Made by a program: the position numbers and the translations under genes. Shown here in pieces: positions 55,287 through 64,000 of a DNA stretch of 64,000 nucleotides. The stretch's first letter is position 1. Every line of letters begins with the position of its first letter. The DNA is taken from contig NZ_JACRAH010000037.1 of NCBI RefSeq assembly GCF_016234775.1, forward strand, positions 1 to 64,000. The letters run 5' to 3'. Origin of the DNA: Aquabacterium sp. Lineage in GTDB: Bacteria > Pseudomonadota > Gammaproteobacteria > Burkholderiales > Burkholderiaceae_C. The notes beneath the pieces are model-generated. The model saw only the letters and a program-made list of their open reading frames with translations. It ran no database searches and was not told where the DNA came from.

Positions 55287-55942
55287 GCACAAGCCACTGG
55301 AGCCGCCTGTATGCCTGCGTCGCGCTGCTGCCGCTGTGCTTGAGCGCGTGCAGCAGCCTGCCCGATGCAGACCCGATCGCGGCACAGATGCGAAGCGGCG
55401 GAGCCTGTGCACCGGCTGACACGAACACATCGGCACCGACCGTTCTGCAGCAGTTGACGCCGACGTTCCCGCGTGCAGTCGCACGCCCCAAACTGGACCT
55501 GCAAGGCCAGATGAGCATCAAGCTGGCAGCCTTTGCCGACCAATCCGCCAAAGGCTTGAGTCTGGGCTTTTTCTTCTCGGGCAACACAGAATCAGGTCAG
55601 CTGGATCTGATGACACTGATGGGCAGCCAGATGGCGCAGATCAACTGGCAACAGGGCGAAGCCTGGTTAAGCAATGACAAAGGGCGAACACGATATGACA
55701 GCCTGGAGGCGCTCAGTGAAGCCGCACTGGGTGAGCAACTGCCTCTGCGACCCTTGATCCAGTGGATGCAAGGCCAGCCGGATCCTGACCTGCCCAGCTT
55801 GCCCGGCCCTGACGCCAACACCTTCATTCAGGAAGGCTGGCTGATCGACACCAACGAACTCTCTGAAAAGAAACTGAACGCACGCCGCGCAGCCACGCCA
55901 GCACAACGCGCTGTTCAACTCAAGATCTACCTGGATCGCTGA
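55283..55942 (+). CDS. lolB: outer-membrane lipoprotein LolB
   Basis: A 219-residue lipoprotein receptor that takes lipoproteins from LolA and inserts them in the outer membrane. The signal 'LLPLCLSACSSL' gives the lipidated Cys, and the beta-sheet body has 'QGQMSIKLAAFA', 'GLSLGFFFSGNTESGQLDLM' and 'PLRPLIQWMQGQPDPD'. The GTG start at 55283 overlaps the TPR stop. Its place between the TPR gene and ispE matches the conserved lolB-ispE order of beta- and gammaproteobacteria. Confidence 0.85.
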   Translation: MSTSHWSRLYACVALLPLCLSACSSLPDADPIAAQMRSGGACAPADTNTSAPTVLQQLTPTFPRAVARPKLDLQGQMSIKLAAFADQSAKGLSLGFFFSGNTESGQLDLMTLMGSQMAQINWQQGEAWLSNDKGRTRYDSLEALSEAALGEQLPLRPLIQWMQGQPDPDLPSLPGPDANTFIQEGWLIDTNELSEKKLNARRAATPAQRAVQLKIYLDR

Positions 55943-55956
55943 GCCCCATACAAGAC

Positions 55957-56853
55957 ATGCCTAGCCTGCACAATCTGCCCGCGCCGGCCAAGATCAATCT
56001 CTTCTTGCACATAACGGGTCGCCGCCCCGATGGCTACCACTTGCTGCAATCCGTCTTCATGCTGATCGACTGGCAAGACACATTGCACATCGAGACACGC
56101 AGTGATGGCCATTTGCGTCGCCACGATCTGAACGTCGCACTGCCTCAGGATGACCTGTGCCTGAAGGCCGCCCGCTTGCTTCAAGCCGAAAGCGGCACAT
56201 CACAAGGCTGTGACATCCACATTCACAAGGACGTACCCTGGGGCGCCGGCCTGGGCGGCGGCAGCTCGGACGCCGCCACGGTCTTGCTTGCACTCAATCA
56301 ACTCTGGGCCCTGAACTGGCCCCGCGCAAGACTGGAAGCCCTGGCCATCAAGCTCGGCGCCGATGTGCCCTTCTTCGTGCGTGGGCGCAACGCCTGGGTA
56401 GAAGGCATTGGCGAGGCCATCACCCCGATCTCGCTGCCAACAGCGGCGCTAAACACCCCACTGGCCCTGCTCAAGCCCCCCATCGCTGTTCCGACTGTGG
56501 CGATTTTTGGCAGTCCCGTTTTACAGCGCGACACAAAGCATGCTATAGTCACAGACTTTCTTGCAGCGCCCCAGCGCTTTGGCAGAAACGACTTGCAAGC
56601 TCCCGCAGAGCAGTACAGTAATCAGTACGGCAGTCAGATCAGCCAGGCACTGGAGATCATGCAGAAACGCTTCGGCAACAGCCGGATGACGGGATCAGGC
56701 AGCACCGTGTTTTCGTGGATTCCCACCAGCACACAGCAAGCCCCCAGCTTCCAGCCAGCTGATGTGAATCTGGATGATCACGCATGGGTCGGTCGTGTTG
56801 CTCACGGTCTGGTTCACCATCCACTGCTTGATTTGCTGAAGCCCATTGATTGA
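55957..56853 (+). CDS. ispE: 4-diphosphocytidyl-2-C-methyl-D-erythritol kinase
   Basis: A 298-residue GHMP kinase of the non-mevalonate isoprenoid pathway. 'APAKINLFLHITGRRPDGYH' at the start, the GHMP loop 'VPWGAGLGGGSSDAATVLLA', 'LGADVPFFVRGRNAWVEG' and 'SRMTGSGSTVFSWI' are diagnostic. ATG 55957 follows lolB by 14 bases. It is the last protein gene before the promoter of the tRNA-Gln-prs unit. Confidence 0.94.
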   Translation: MPSLHNLPAPAKINLFLHITGRRPDGYHLLQSVFMLIDWQDTLHIETRSDGHLRRHDLNVALPQDDLCLKAARLLQAESGTSQGCDIHIHKDVPWGAGLGGGSSDAATVLLALNQLWALNWPRARLEALAIKLGADVPFFVRGRNAWVEGIGEAITPISLPTAALNTPLALLKPPIAVPTVAIFGSPVLQRDTKHAIVTDFLAAPQRFGRNDLQAPAEQYSNQYGSQISQALEIMQKRFGNSRMTGSGSTVFSWIPTSTQQAPSFQPADVNLDDHAWVGRVAHGLVHHPLLDLLKPID

Positions 56854-56895
56854 TGGTGCAGCAAAATCAAAATGTGAAGATTTTGAACAACAGAC

Positions 56896-56923
56896 TTGAA
56901 TGACGCAAAAAACAGGCTATAAT
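56896..56923 (+). promoter_or_regulatory. sigma-70 promoter of tRNA-Gln and probably prs
   Basis: TTGAAT (56896-56901) and a perfect TATAAT (56918-56923) are separated by 16 bases, with an AT-rich stretch between. The start would lie near 56930, about 75 bases before the tRNA. No other promoter is seen before prs. Confidence 0.75.
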
Positions 56924-57003
56924 GCGAGGCTCTGAACAAGAGTGCAGCTTACAAGGTTGCAGTGAGTTGAAGTAGCAATACAGCAGCGCACTGCGTCCTG
57001 AGT

Positions 57004-57080
57004 AGGGGAATCGCCAAGTTGGTTAAGGCATCGGATTTTGATTCCGACATACGAGGGTTCGAATCCTTCTTCCCCTGCCA
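57004..57080 (+). tRNA. tRNA-Gln (anticodon TTG)
   Basis: A 77-base cloverleaf. Acceptor arm AGGGGAA (57004-57010) pairs with TTCCCCT (57070-57076), followed by encoded GCCA. The anticodon stem TCGGA/TCCGA holds loop TTTTGAT with anticodon TTG (57038-57040), reading CAA. The T-arm has the conserved GGTTCGAATCC. Its place before prs is conserved in Burkholderiales. Confidence 0.97.
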
Positions 57081-57088
57081 AATAATTC

Positions 57089-57107
57089 GTTCAGTTCAAA
57101 GCTGAAC
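57089..57107 (+). terminator. 6-bp hairpin just after tRNA-Gln
   Basis: GTTCAG (57089-57094) and CTGAAC (57102-57107) form a perfect stem with a 7-base loop, nine bases after the tRNA CCA. It may guide 3' processing or partial termination; there is no U-tract. Confidence 0.35.
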
Positions 57108-57110
57108 ACT

Positions 57111-57177
57111 CACCTGCCCTACACCTTCCGCGAAGGCTTATTCACCTGAACACTCAGGTGCTCCCGAGGGCAAGGTG
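57111..57177 (+). promoter_or_regulatory. candidate structured RNA leader of prs (three-way junction)
   Basis: P1 pairs CACCTGCCCT (57111-57120) with AGGGC-A-AGGTG (57167-57177): 10 bp with one bulged A. Inside it, P2 is CCTTC-CGC-GAAGG (57124-57136) and P3 is CACCTGA-ACAC-TCAGGTG (57143-57160). CACCTG of P1 could instead pair with the 3' side of P3 (57155-57160), giving a mutually exclusive fold. prs starts 42 bases downstream without a clear Shine-Dalgarno. I recognise no known riboswitch. Confidence 0.5.
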
Positions 57178-57218
57178 ATGGGCGCGTGCTATTTTCGCCA
57201 TCAGCCCAGACGCCAATC

Positions 57219-58181
57219 ATGCTATCCGATACCGTTCTGTTCACCGGCAACGCCAACCCGGCGCTCGCTCAGGAAATCGCCTCCAATCTGGGCATCTCTC
57301 TGGGCAAGGCGGCCGTCGGTCGCTTCTCGGATGGCGAAACCACGGTTGAAATCCAGCAGAACGTTCGCGGGCGCGAAGTGTTCGTGGTGCAGTCCACCTG
57401 CGCCCCCACCAATGACAACCTGATGGAACTGCTGGTCATGGTCGACGCGCTCAAGCGTGCTTCGGCCCAGCGCATCACGGCCGTCATCCCCTACTTCGGT
57501 TACGCCCGTCAAGATCGCCGCCCACGCTCTACCCGTGTGCCCATCTCGGCGCGCGTTGTGGCTGATCTGCTGGAAACCGTCGGCGTCGAACGTGTCCTGA
57601 CCATGGACCTCCACGCCGACCAGATCCAGGGCTTCTTCCGTATCCCAGTCGACAACATCTACGCTTCGCCCGTGTTGCTGTCCGACCTGCAAGCCAAAAA
57701 CTATCAAGACCTCGTGGTCGTGTCGCCTGACGTGGGCGGCGTGGTGCGCGCCCGTGCGCTGGCCAAGCAACTCGGTTGCGATCTGGCCATCATCGACAAG
57801 CGTCGCCCCAAGGCCAACGTTTCCGAAGTGATGCACGTGATCGGCGAAATCGACGGCCGCAACTGCGTGATCATGGACGACATGATCGACACCGCAGGCA
57901 CGCTGGTCAAAGCGGCTGAAGTGCTCAAGGAGCGTGGCGCCAAGAGCGTGTACGCCTACTGTACGCATTCGGTGTTCTCCGGCCCAGCCATCGAACGCAT
58001 CAAGAATTCGCATCTCGACGAAGTCGTGATCACCAACACCATTCCGCTCAACGACAGCGCGAAGGGCACGCCCAAGATTCGGCAGCTCTCGACCGCTTTC
58101 CTGTTTGCGGAAACCATTCGCCGTATCACCGATGGTGAGTCGGTGACGTCCCTCTTCTCGGAACAGAACAACAACTTCTGA
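57219..58181 (+). CDS. prs: ribose-phosphate pyrophosphokinase
   Basis: A 320-residue class I PRPP synthase. Marks are '[20 protein letters not shown]', '[20 protein letters not shown]', '[13 protein letters not shown]' and the PRPP loop '[20 protein letters not shown]'. PRPP feeds nucleotide synthesis and the nadC reaction. ATG 57219 gives the family N-terminus; an in-frame GTG at 57186 would add an unlikely extension. No Shine-Dalgarno precedes it, and the leader is structured. Confidence 0.95.
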   Translation: MLSDTVLFTGNANPALAQEIASNLGISLGKAAVGRFSDGETTVEIQQNVRGREVFVVQSTCAPTNDNLMELLVMVDALKRASAQRITAVIPYFGYARQDRRPRSTRVPISARVVADLLETVGVERVLTMDLHADQIQGFFRIPVDNIYASPVLLSDLQAKNYQDLVVVSPDVGGVVRARALAKQLGCDLAIIDKRRPKANVSEVMHVIGEIDGRNCVIMDDMIDTAGTLVKAAEVLKERGAKSVYAYCTHSVFSGPAIERIKNSHLDEVVITNTIPLNDSAKGTPKIRQLSTAFLFAETIRRITDGESVTSLFSEQNNNF

Positions 58182-58268
58182 TCCGTGTTCTCGACCGGCA
58201 AGCTGCAAGGCAAGCCGGTCTTTTCACAGCACCTGGTCGCGGGTGCTTTATCCACTTTGGAGTTATCC

Positions 58269-58892
58269 ATGAAATTCACAGCTTTTGAGCGCAGCCTGCA
58301 GGGGACCGGAGCGAGCCGCCGCCTGCGCGGCGCTGGCAAGACCCCCGGCATCGTGTACGGTGCTGGTGCCGCCCCCCAGAACATCGAACTCGACCACAAC
58401 GCGCTGTACCATGCCATGCGCAAGGAAGCCTTCCATTCGTCCGTGCTCGACATGGAACTGAACGGCAAGGTCGAGAAGGTTCTGCTGCGCGACTACCAGG
58501 CTCACCCCTACAAGGCCCTGGTCCTGCACGTTGACTTCCAACGCGTTGACGCCACCACCCGCATCCACAAGAAGGTGCCCGTGCACTTCGTGGGCGAGGC
58601 CGATGCGCCTGCAGTCAAGCTTGACAAGTGCATCATCAACCACGTCACCACCGAATTGGAAATCGAGTGCCTGGCTGAACAGCTGCCTGAATTCCTGACT
58701 TGCGACCTGAGCAAGGCCGTCAAGGGTCAGAGCTTCGGCGTGGACGACCTGGGCCTGGCTGCCCACATCAAGGTGCTGACGCACGGCCGCAAGGCTCCTA
58801 CATTGGCTACCGTTGTCGAGCCCGTGGAAGAAGTCATCGCCGCACCTGTGGCTGCTGCCGAACCAGCCAAGGGCAAGAAGGGCAAGAAGTAA
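58269..58892 (+). CDS. rplY: 50S ribosomal protein L25 (CTC type)
   Basis: A 207-residue long-form L25 that binds 5S rRNA. The N-terminal L25 domain has '[20 protein letters not shown]' and '[20 protein letters not shown]'; the C-terminal CTC beta domain follows, ending in an Ala/Lys tail '[11 protein letters not shown]'. TTGGAG lies 6 bases before ATG 58269. It follows prs and precedes pth, with a rho-independent terminator between. Confidence 0.94.
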   Translation: MKFTAFERSLQGTGASRRLRGAGKTPGIVYGAGAAPQNIELDHNALYHAMRKEAFHSSVLDMELNGKVEKVLLRDYQAHPYKALVLHVDFQRVDATTRIHKKVPVHFVGEADAPAVKLDKCIINHVTTELEIECLAEQLPEFLTCDLSKAVKGQSFGVDDLGLAAHIKVLTHGRKAPTLATVVEPVEEVIAAPVAAAEPAKGKKGKK

Positions 58893-58921
58893 TCACTTCT
58901 TCCTTTGCGCTTTTGCAAGTC

Positions 58922-58951
58922 AAGCCCCGCTCAAGCGGGGCTTTTCTTTTT
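58922..58951 (+). terminator. rho-independent terminator after rplY
   Basis: AAGCCCCGC (58922-58930), loop TCAA, GCGGGGCTT (58935-58943), then TTCTTTTT (58944-58951). A textbook stem plus U-tract, 29 bases after the rplY stop, so pth has its own promoter; GATAAT at 58966-58971 is a candidate -10. Confidence 0.9.
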
Positions 58952-58982
58952 GTGGATGCCACTCCGATAATCCGCACCCATC

Positions 58983-59645
58983 ATGATTCGACTGTTTGTG
59001 GGACTGGGCAACCCTGGCCCGGAATACGAAGACACCCGGCACAACGCCGGGTTCTGGTTCATTGACGATCTGGCGCGCCGATTTGGCGTGTCACTCCAGC
59101 CTGACCGCGCCTATCACGGCCTGGTTGCCCGAGCCAACCTGCCGCAAGGCCCCGTGTGGCTGCTGCAACCGCAGACCTATATGAACCTGTCTGGCAAATC
59201 GGTGGGTGCGCTGGCGCGCTTCTTCAAGATCACGCCAGAAGAAGTCCTGGTGGTTCACGACGAACTCGATTTACTGCCTGGCCAGGTCAAGCTGAAGAAA
59301 AGCGGCAGCCATGGTGGCCACAACGGCCTGCGCGATATCCACGCTCAACTGGGCACACCGGATTACTGGCGACTGCGCCTGGGAATCGGGCATCCTGGCC
59401 TCAAACACGAGGTGGCCAACTACGTGCTGCGCAAACCACCGCAGTCGGAGCGAGAAGCCATCTTCAAGTGCATCGGTCAGTCCCTTGACGCCGTGGACGC
59501 CATGCTCGCTGGCGACATGTCGAAAGCCGTGACGATCGTGCACGCGCAGCCGCAACGACCCAAGCCACCACGCAAGGAAGCGCCCGACAAGCCGACGATA
59601 CCCGTCAAACCTGACGCGGCTTCGGGCAACAACGAAGCGGGTTGA
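58983..59645 (+). CDS. pth: peptidyl-tRNA hydrolase
   Basis: A 220-residue enzyme that recycles peptidyl-tRNAs dropped from ribosomes. Marks are '[20 protein letters not shown]' with the catalytic His, '[20 protein letters not shown]', '[20 protein letters not shown]' and '[12 protein letters not shown]'. The C-terminal 25 residues are a Lys/Pro-rich extension. The rplY terminator upstream separates it from prs. Confidence 0.95.
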   Translation: MIRLFVGLGNPGPEYEDTRHNAGFWFIDDLARRFGVSLQPDRAYHGLVARANLPQGPVWLLQPQTYMNLSGKSVGALARFFKITPEEVLVVHDELDLLPGQVKLKKSGSHGGHNGLRDIHAQLGTPDYWRLRLGIGHPGLKHEVANYVLRKPPQSEREAIFKCIGQSLDAVDAMLAGDMSKAVTIVHAQPQRPKPPRKEAPDKPTIPVKPDAASGNNEAG

Positions 59646-59691
59646 TACAGGCGCGCACAGACGCCTGAACCCAACAAAACAAGGAGGAAAA

Positions 59692-60204
59692 ATGACACAC
59701 CGCGAAGGCAACGGCTCGCGCCAGCATCCACATCGACTGGCGCGCTTGCTCTGCCTGCCTGTGATCATGGCGCTGCTGCACACCGGCCCGGCACAAGCAA
59801 CGCCAGATCGCGCTGCCCAGACCACCCAGACCTGGCGCTGCACGGCACCATCAGGCCAGGTCAGCTACAGCCAGCAACCGTGCGCAGCGAATGGTGATCT
59901 GGTGACGCTGAAGGACGCTCGAACCCGTGGTCAGCAACGTCAGGCCACCAACAACACCGAGCGGGATGCCAAACTGGCCCGGCAAATGCAGCGTGAACGC
60001 CGGCACCAGGAGCGCATGGCCGGTAAAAACCGGGCCATCAGCCTGTCAGGCAAAGGTGGCCCTCACGTTATCCAAAGCACACCGAACAATCACGACCCCG
60101 TGCCGATCAGTGAGATGACCAAGCCGATTCGCATCAAGCCAAAGAAAATGGCTGCATCGGCGCCAATGCAGACGCCGCCCGGCAGCATCCCTCTGGCGCG
60201 TTGA
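59692..60204 (+). CDS. exported DUF4124-like protein
   Basis: A 170-residue protein. Signal-like 'RLLCLPVIMALLHTGPAQA' is followed by 'TWRCTAPSGQVSYSQQPC' (about 43-60), which matches the DUF4124 start (W/Y-K/R-C-x4-G-x-V-x-Y-S-x2-P-C). A Gln/Arg-rich helix and a basic disordered tail follow. AAGGAGG lies 4 bases before ATG. The domain occurs in many betaproteobacterial envelope proteins of unknown role. Confidence 0.65.
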   Translation: MTHREGNGSRQHPHRLARLLCLPVIMALLHTGPAQATPDRAAQTTQTWRCTAPSGQVSYSQQPCAANGDLVTLKDARTRGQQRQATNNTERDAKLARQMQRERRHQERMAGKNRAISLSGKGGPHVIQSTPNNHDPVPISEMTKPIRIKPKKMAASAPMQTPPGSIPLAR

Positions 60205-60214
60205 ACAAGCCCGT

Positions 60215-61005
<791 letters not shown>

Positions 61006-61047
61006 TCGGGACTCCGAGGTGATGTGGCTTTGCGCGCAGTGTAAGGC

Positions 61048-61731
61048 TCAGGCCGCAGGATGTGGCTGCATCTCGCCAGCAGCCACGCGTCGAAAAAGGT
61101 GAAAGTGCACTTCGCCGGCCTGGCCGTGGCGATGCGGCGCCAGTTGCGAGATCAGATCAACGTGTTGCGCCGCGTCGGGCAGGTCCTGCAAGGCAGTGGG
61201 TGACTCCAGATAGATCCAGCCGCCCTCGGGCACGCAGTTCAGCGCTGCAGCCAACGCAGACCAGAACAGCGCCTCATCAAAAGGCGGATCCAGAAACACC
61301 AGGTCAAACAAACCCGCCTGGCGAGGCTGGCGCATCCAGCTCACAGCTTCGGCCTGTTGCAACTTCACCTGCGTGGCCTTCAAGCGTGTGAGCGTGGCCT
61401 GCAGGTTGCGAACCAGCGCTGGCTCGCGCTCCAGCAAGGTGACTTCATCGGCGCCACGCGAGGCTGCTTCCAGGCCCAGCGCACCACTGCCGGCGAAGGC
61501 GTCCAGCACCCGCCAGCCAGACAGATCCTGCCCGAGCCAGTTGAACAAGGTTTCACGAACTCGGCCAGGTGTGGGGCGCAAGCCAGCGGAAACCGGCACC
61601 GGCAAAACCGAACGTTTCCATTGTCCGCCAATGAGGCGCACCTCCTGCGCTGCAGTACGGGCCACTTTCTGAGCAGCTTTTGTCTGCGCACCCTTGATTG
61701 GGTCGGGTTGGTTGGAACGTGTTGCGCTCAT
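61048..61731 (-). CDS. rsmD: 16S rRNA (guanine966-N2)-methyltransferase
   Basis: A 227-residue SAM-dependent methyltransferase for G966 of 16S rRNA. 'VRLIGGQWKRSVLPVP' and 'LRPTPGRVRETLFNWL' at the start, SAM loop 'VLDAFAGSGALGLEAASRGA' and the catalytic 'DLVFLDPPF' are diagnostic. ATG 61731 is chosen; ATG 61758 is possible. It is divergent from ftsY, a pairing conserved across proteobacteria. Confidence 0.93.
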   Translation of the reverse strand: MSATRSNQPDPIKGAQTKAAQKVARTAAQEVRLIGGQWKRSVLPVPVSAGLRPTPGRVRETLFNWLGQDLSGWRVLDAFAGSGALGLEAASRGADEVTLLEREPALVRNLQATLTRLKATQVKLQQAEAVSWMRQPRQAGLFDLVFLDPPFDEALFWSALAAALNCVPEGGWIYLESPTALQDLPDAAQHVDLISQLAPHRHGQAGEVHFHLFRRVAAGEMQPHPAA

Positions 61732-61777
61732 GTTGTCCTGTCGTGTGGTGACGCCCATTGTAAAAAGCCGCGGCTCG

Positions 61778-61783
61778 TACAAT
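61778..61783 (+). promoter_or_regulatory. TACAAT -10-like box 6 bases before ftsY ATG
   Basis: TACAAT (61778-61783) ends six bases before ATG 61790 in the 58-base gap between rsmD and ftsY. It would give a leaderless ftsY mRNA; no Shine-Dalgarno is seen. Confidence 0.4.
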
Positions 61784-61789
61784 GCACGC

Positions 61790-62926
61790 ATGTTCAGTTT
61801 CATCAAGAAAAAGCTGGGGTGGGGTTCCACCCAGCCGGAAGCCACGTCGGACAAGCCCGCCAATGAGGCGGTCCAGGCGTCTGCACCGGCTCCAGCAGCC
61901 TCGCCCGCTCCTCAACAGCCTGCGGTGGTCAGCGCCCCTGCCCCGGCGGCTGCGGCTGCGCCAGTCACCACCAACGAAGCGCCCCAAGCGTCCTCGCCCG
62001 CACCCGCGCCTGAACGTCGCTCCTGGCTGGACAAGCTGCGCGCCGGTCTGCGCAAGACCGGCTCCAGCATCGCCCAGGTGTTCACGGGCACACAGATCGA
62101 CGACGCCCTGTATGAGGAACTCGAATCGGCCTTATTGATGGCGGATGCGGGCGTGGCGGCCACCGAGCACCTGCTGGCCGACCTCAAGCGTCGCGTCAAG
62201 GAAACCAAGGCCACCGATCCTTCACAGGTCAAAAACCTGCTGATCGACGCCATCACCGAACTGCTCCAGCCGCTGGAGAAATCCCTGGTGGTGGGGCTGC
62301 ATACGCCGACGGTGATCATGGTGGCCGGCGTCAACGGCGCGGGCAAGACCACGTCCATCGGCAAGCTCACGCGCCACCTGTCTGACGCAGGCCAGAAGGT
62401 GCTGCTGGCCGCGGCCGATACCTTCCGCGCGGCAGCCCGCGAGCAACTGCTGGTGTGGGCTGACCGCAATCACGTCGAGATCGTGAGCCAGGAAGGTGGC
62501 GACCCTGCAGCCGTCACGTTCGACGCCGTGCAGGCCGGTCGCTCACGTGGTTGTGATGTGGTGATCGCAGATACGGCCGGCCGCCTGGCCACGCAATTGC
62601 ACCTGATGGAAGAACTCCGCAAGGTCAAGCGCGTGATCGGCAAGGCGATGGACACGGCACCGCATGAAGTGCTGCTGGTCGTGGACGGCAACACAGGCCA
62701 GAACGCGCTCTCGCAGGTCAAAGCCTTTGACGAAGCCCTGGGCCTGACCGGCCTGATCGTGACCAAGCTGGACGGCACGGCCAAGGGTGGTGTGCTCGCC
62801 GCCATCGCCTTGTGGTCGCGCGAACGGCACAGCGCCGTACCCGTCTACTTCATCGGCGTAGGTGAAAAACTGGAAGATCTGCAGACCTTCAGCGCCCGTG
62901 AATTTGCCCAGGCCTTGTTAGCCTGA
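61790..62926 (+). CDS. ftsY: signal recognition particle receptor FtsY
   Basis: A 378-residue SRP receptor GTPase at the inner membrane. A short Ala/Pro-rich acidic A domain (about 15-75) precedes the N domain, and the G domain has 'VAGVNGAGKTTSIGKL' (P-loop), 'LLAAADTFRAAAREQL', 'VVIADTAGR', 'TKLDGTAKGG' and 'PVYFIGVGEKLEDLQTF'. It docks ribosome-nascent-chain-Ffh complexes. ATG 61790 gives the usual membrane-binding 'MFSFIKKKLG'. Confidence 0.95.
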   Translation: MFSFIKKKLGWGSTQPEATSDKPANEAVQASAPAPAASPAPQQPAVVSAPAPAAAAAPVTTNEAPQASSPAPAPERRSWLDKLRAGLRKTGSSIAQVFTGTQIDDALYEELESALLMADAGVAATEHLLADLKRRVKETKATDPSQVKNLLIDAITELLQPLEKSLVVGLHTPTVIMVAGVNGAGKTTSIGKLTRHLSDAGQKVLLAAADTFRAAAREQLLVWADRNHVEIVSQEGGDPAAVTFDAVQAGRSRGCDVVIADTAGRLATQLHLMEELRKVKRVIGKAMDTAPHEVLLVVDGNTGQNALSQVKAFDEALGLTGLIVTKLDGTAKGGVLAAIALWSRERHSAVPVYFIGVGEKLEDLQTFSAREFAQALLA

Positions 62927-62955
62927 GGCCTACACGCGGTTGCAATTTCGATCAA

Positions 62956-63831
62956 TCAGTGACGCTGAACGGCACCCGTTTCCAGTGGCATGGCACTGGA
63001 ATCGAGGTCGTCGAACCAAGTTGAAGGTGGGGGCTCCTTGCGTTCACCTTCCGGCGTGTCATCGGCATAAGACCAGTCGTCCAATTGCAGATCCACGGCA
63101 GACTCGTTGACGCTCATGCCGTTCATGGCACCCATCGGGCTCTGCATGGACGCCACCACGGCCGCAGCCTCGGCATCGCGCCGCGCCACATTGACATCGT
63201 TGTAGCCGGAACGGCCGGAGGTATTGATGGCCGCGCCCAGAACGGTTTCGCGGGCCACGGCCGCCCCAGGCAAAGCGCCTTCCAGCCAGATGTGAACGGG
63301 GATGCGTGCGGCAGCCAGAACCTTGTCCATGCGAGCATGACGACGCTGGCTTCGCTCCTTCTCCCTGGACATGGGCTGGCGTATTTCCACCACGGCGATC
63401 ACCTGTGAGGCCATGTCACACACGACCAGATCAGCGCACAAGGAGCCGACACGGCGCAGCCATTCGCTGTAGGAATTTTTAGTCGGCACCTTGATGAAAC
63501 GAGCCACCGGAACCTGCGCCAGGATCACGTGATCGGGCAAGGCCTTGCGCAGAACGTGATAAGCATCACGCTCACCCGTGGTCAACACACGCGTAGCCAC
63601 TGGCTCCCAGGCCATCAGGGTATCGAGGTTGTCGACCGAATCATCCGCAGGCTTGCGACCAAACCGCGCCTTGCCTTCTTGGCGAGACTTGGACTTCGGC
63701 GCATCACCCCGCCCAGGACGGCTGGGCGCCGCCTGGTGATGCCGGCTGTACCACCACGCGCCGGCGATGCCGGCGGATCCCAGAATACCGGCCATCAAGA
63801 CCGGCCAGGTCGCTACCATGTCCATCATCAT
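62956..63831 (-). CDS. membrane-anchored DUF2726 protein
   Basis: A 291-residue protein. One N-terminal TM ('WPVLMAGILGSAGIAGAWW'), a basic linker, then a DUF2726 domain (about 75-185): 'LTTGERDAYHVLRKALPDHV', 'ILAQVPVARFI', 'ADLVVCDMASQVIAVVEI' and 'MDKVLAAARIPVHIWL'. The fold resembles restriction-endonuclease-like nucleases, but the function is unknown. The C-terminal 100 residues are acidic and unassigned. Convergent with ftsY. Downstream to 64000 nothing further is supported. Confidence 0.75.
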   Translation of the reverse strand: MMMDMVATWPVLMAGILGSAGIAGAWWYSRHHQAAPSRPGRGDAPKSKSRQEGKARFGRKPADDSVDNLDTLMAWEPVATRVLTTGERDAYHVLRKALPDHVILAQVPVARFIKVPTKNSYSEWLRRVGSLCADLVVCDMASQVIAVVEIRQPMSREKERSQRRHARMDKVLAAARIPVHIWLEGALPGAAVARETVLGAAINTSGRSGYNDVNVARRDAEAAAVVASMQSPMGAMNGMSVNESAVDLQLDDWSYADDTPEGERKEPPPSTWFDDLDSSAMPLETGAVQRH

Positions 63832-64000
63832 TCAGGCCTTCCTGCCCAAGTACCATCCCGGCGCCAACAGCACCCGGCTTCATCAGGCTCATCGGCAAAG
63901 GCATGATCCGACTGAAGCCCCAGGTTGCATGCGCAACACATGTCACACACGCTAACAGGGGCGCCCGGCAAGGGTCAATCGGGTTTACGGACAGGGTCGT

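Noticed and set aside
57186-57218. Upstream GTG start for prs
   Set aside because: It would add eleven residues unlike the conserved N-terminus and leave less leader; ATG 57219 matches the family.
63704-63946. 80-codon leftward frame at the right end
   Set aside because: Overlaps the DUF2726 gene start in another frame; no motif and no ribosome site.

Overview
The window reads as chromosomal DNA of a high-GC betaproteobacterium of the order Burkholderiales (Aquabacterium/Leptothrix/Comamonadaceae-like). Three things suggest this: the gene order mutM - TPR protein - lolB - ispE - tRNA-Gln - prs - rplY - pth; the blocks ferredoxin - coaD - rsmD / ftsY and nadA - nadC / nadB; and a MutL that carries its own endonuclease motif, as in lineages without MutH. 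I ran no database search. Names rest on motifs and gene order read directly. No CRISPR array, prophage or rRNA is visible. One tRNA is present, and the tail of one insertion sequence lies at the left edge.

Positions 1-13200 hold an exopolysaccharide (EPS) locus of the kind usually found beside exosortase/PEP-CTERM genes. Four leftward genes (GNAT-like, second acetyltransferase-like, hexapeptide acyltransferase, GT4 glycosyltransferase) diverge from a rightward operon: export lipoprotein, chain-length protein, tyrosine autokinase, outer-membrane barrel, a fusion of secretion ATPase with UDP-GlcNAc 2-epimerase, and polysaccharide deacetylase. A polyprenyl-phosphate sugar transferase follows in its own unit. 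No exosortase is present in the window. A truncated IS4-type transposase ends at base 166.

Positions 13300-27000 hold a membrane-glycosylation operon (flippase-like protein, GT2, GT39, PAP2 phosphatase) that runs by overlap into nadA, then nadC, a ComFB-like protein, a Cys-rich secreted hydrolase, leftward nadB, a second GT39, a zinc metallopeptidase and a quinone oxidoreductase.

Positions 27000-47600 are mainly housekeeping and envelope genes: mltB, queG, tsaE, amiC, dedA, mutL, rluB, an MFS exporter, miaA, an MBL-fold protein, a marR/ABC-exporter pair with a visible operator, an OmpA lipoprotein, thyA-folA, a serine hydrolase, terC behind a long hairpin, and xth. Positions 47578-49170 hold an AT-richer orphan lipoprotein with BNR-type repeats.

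Positions 49200-63900 carry mutY, a dynamin-like GTPase, mutM, the TPR - lolB - ispE run, tRNA-Gln, prs, rplY, pth, a DUF4124 protein, ferredoxin, coaD, rsmD, ftsY and a DUF2726 protein. Between tRNA-Gln and prs lies a 67-base segment that folds on paper into a three-way junction with an alternative pairing. With the ATPase-epimerase fusion and the terC leader, it is the best candidate for something undescribed. No stretch longer than 300 bases lacks a gene.
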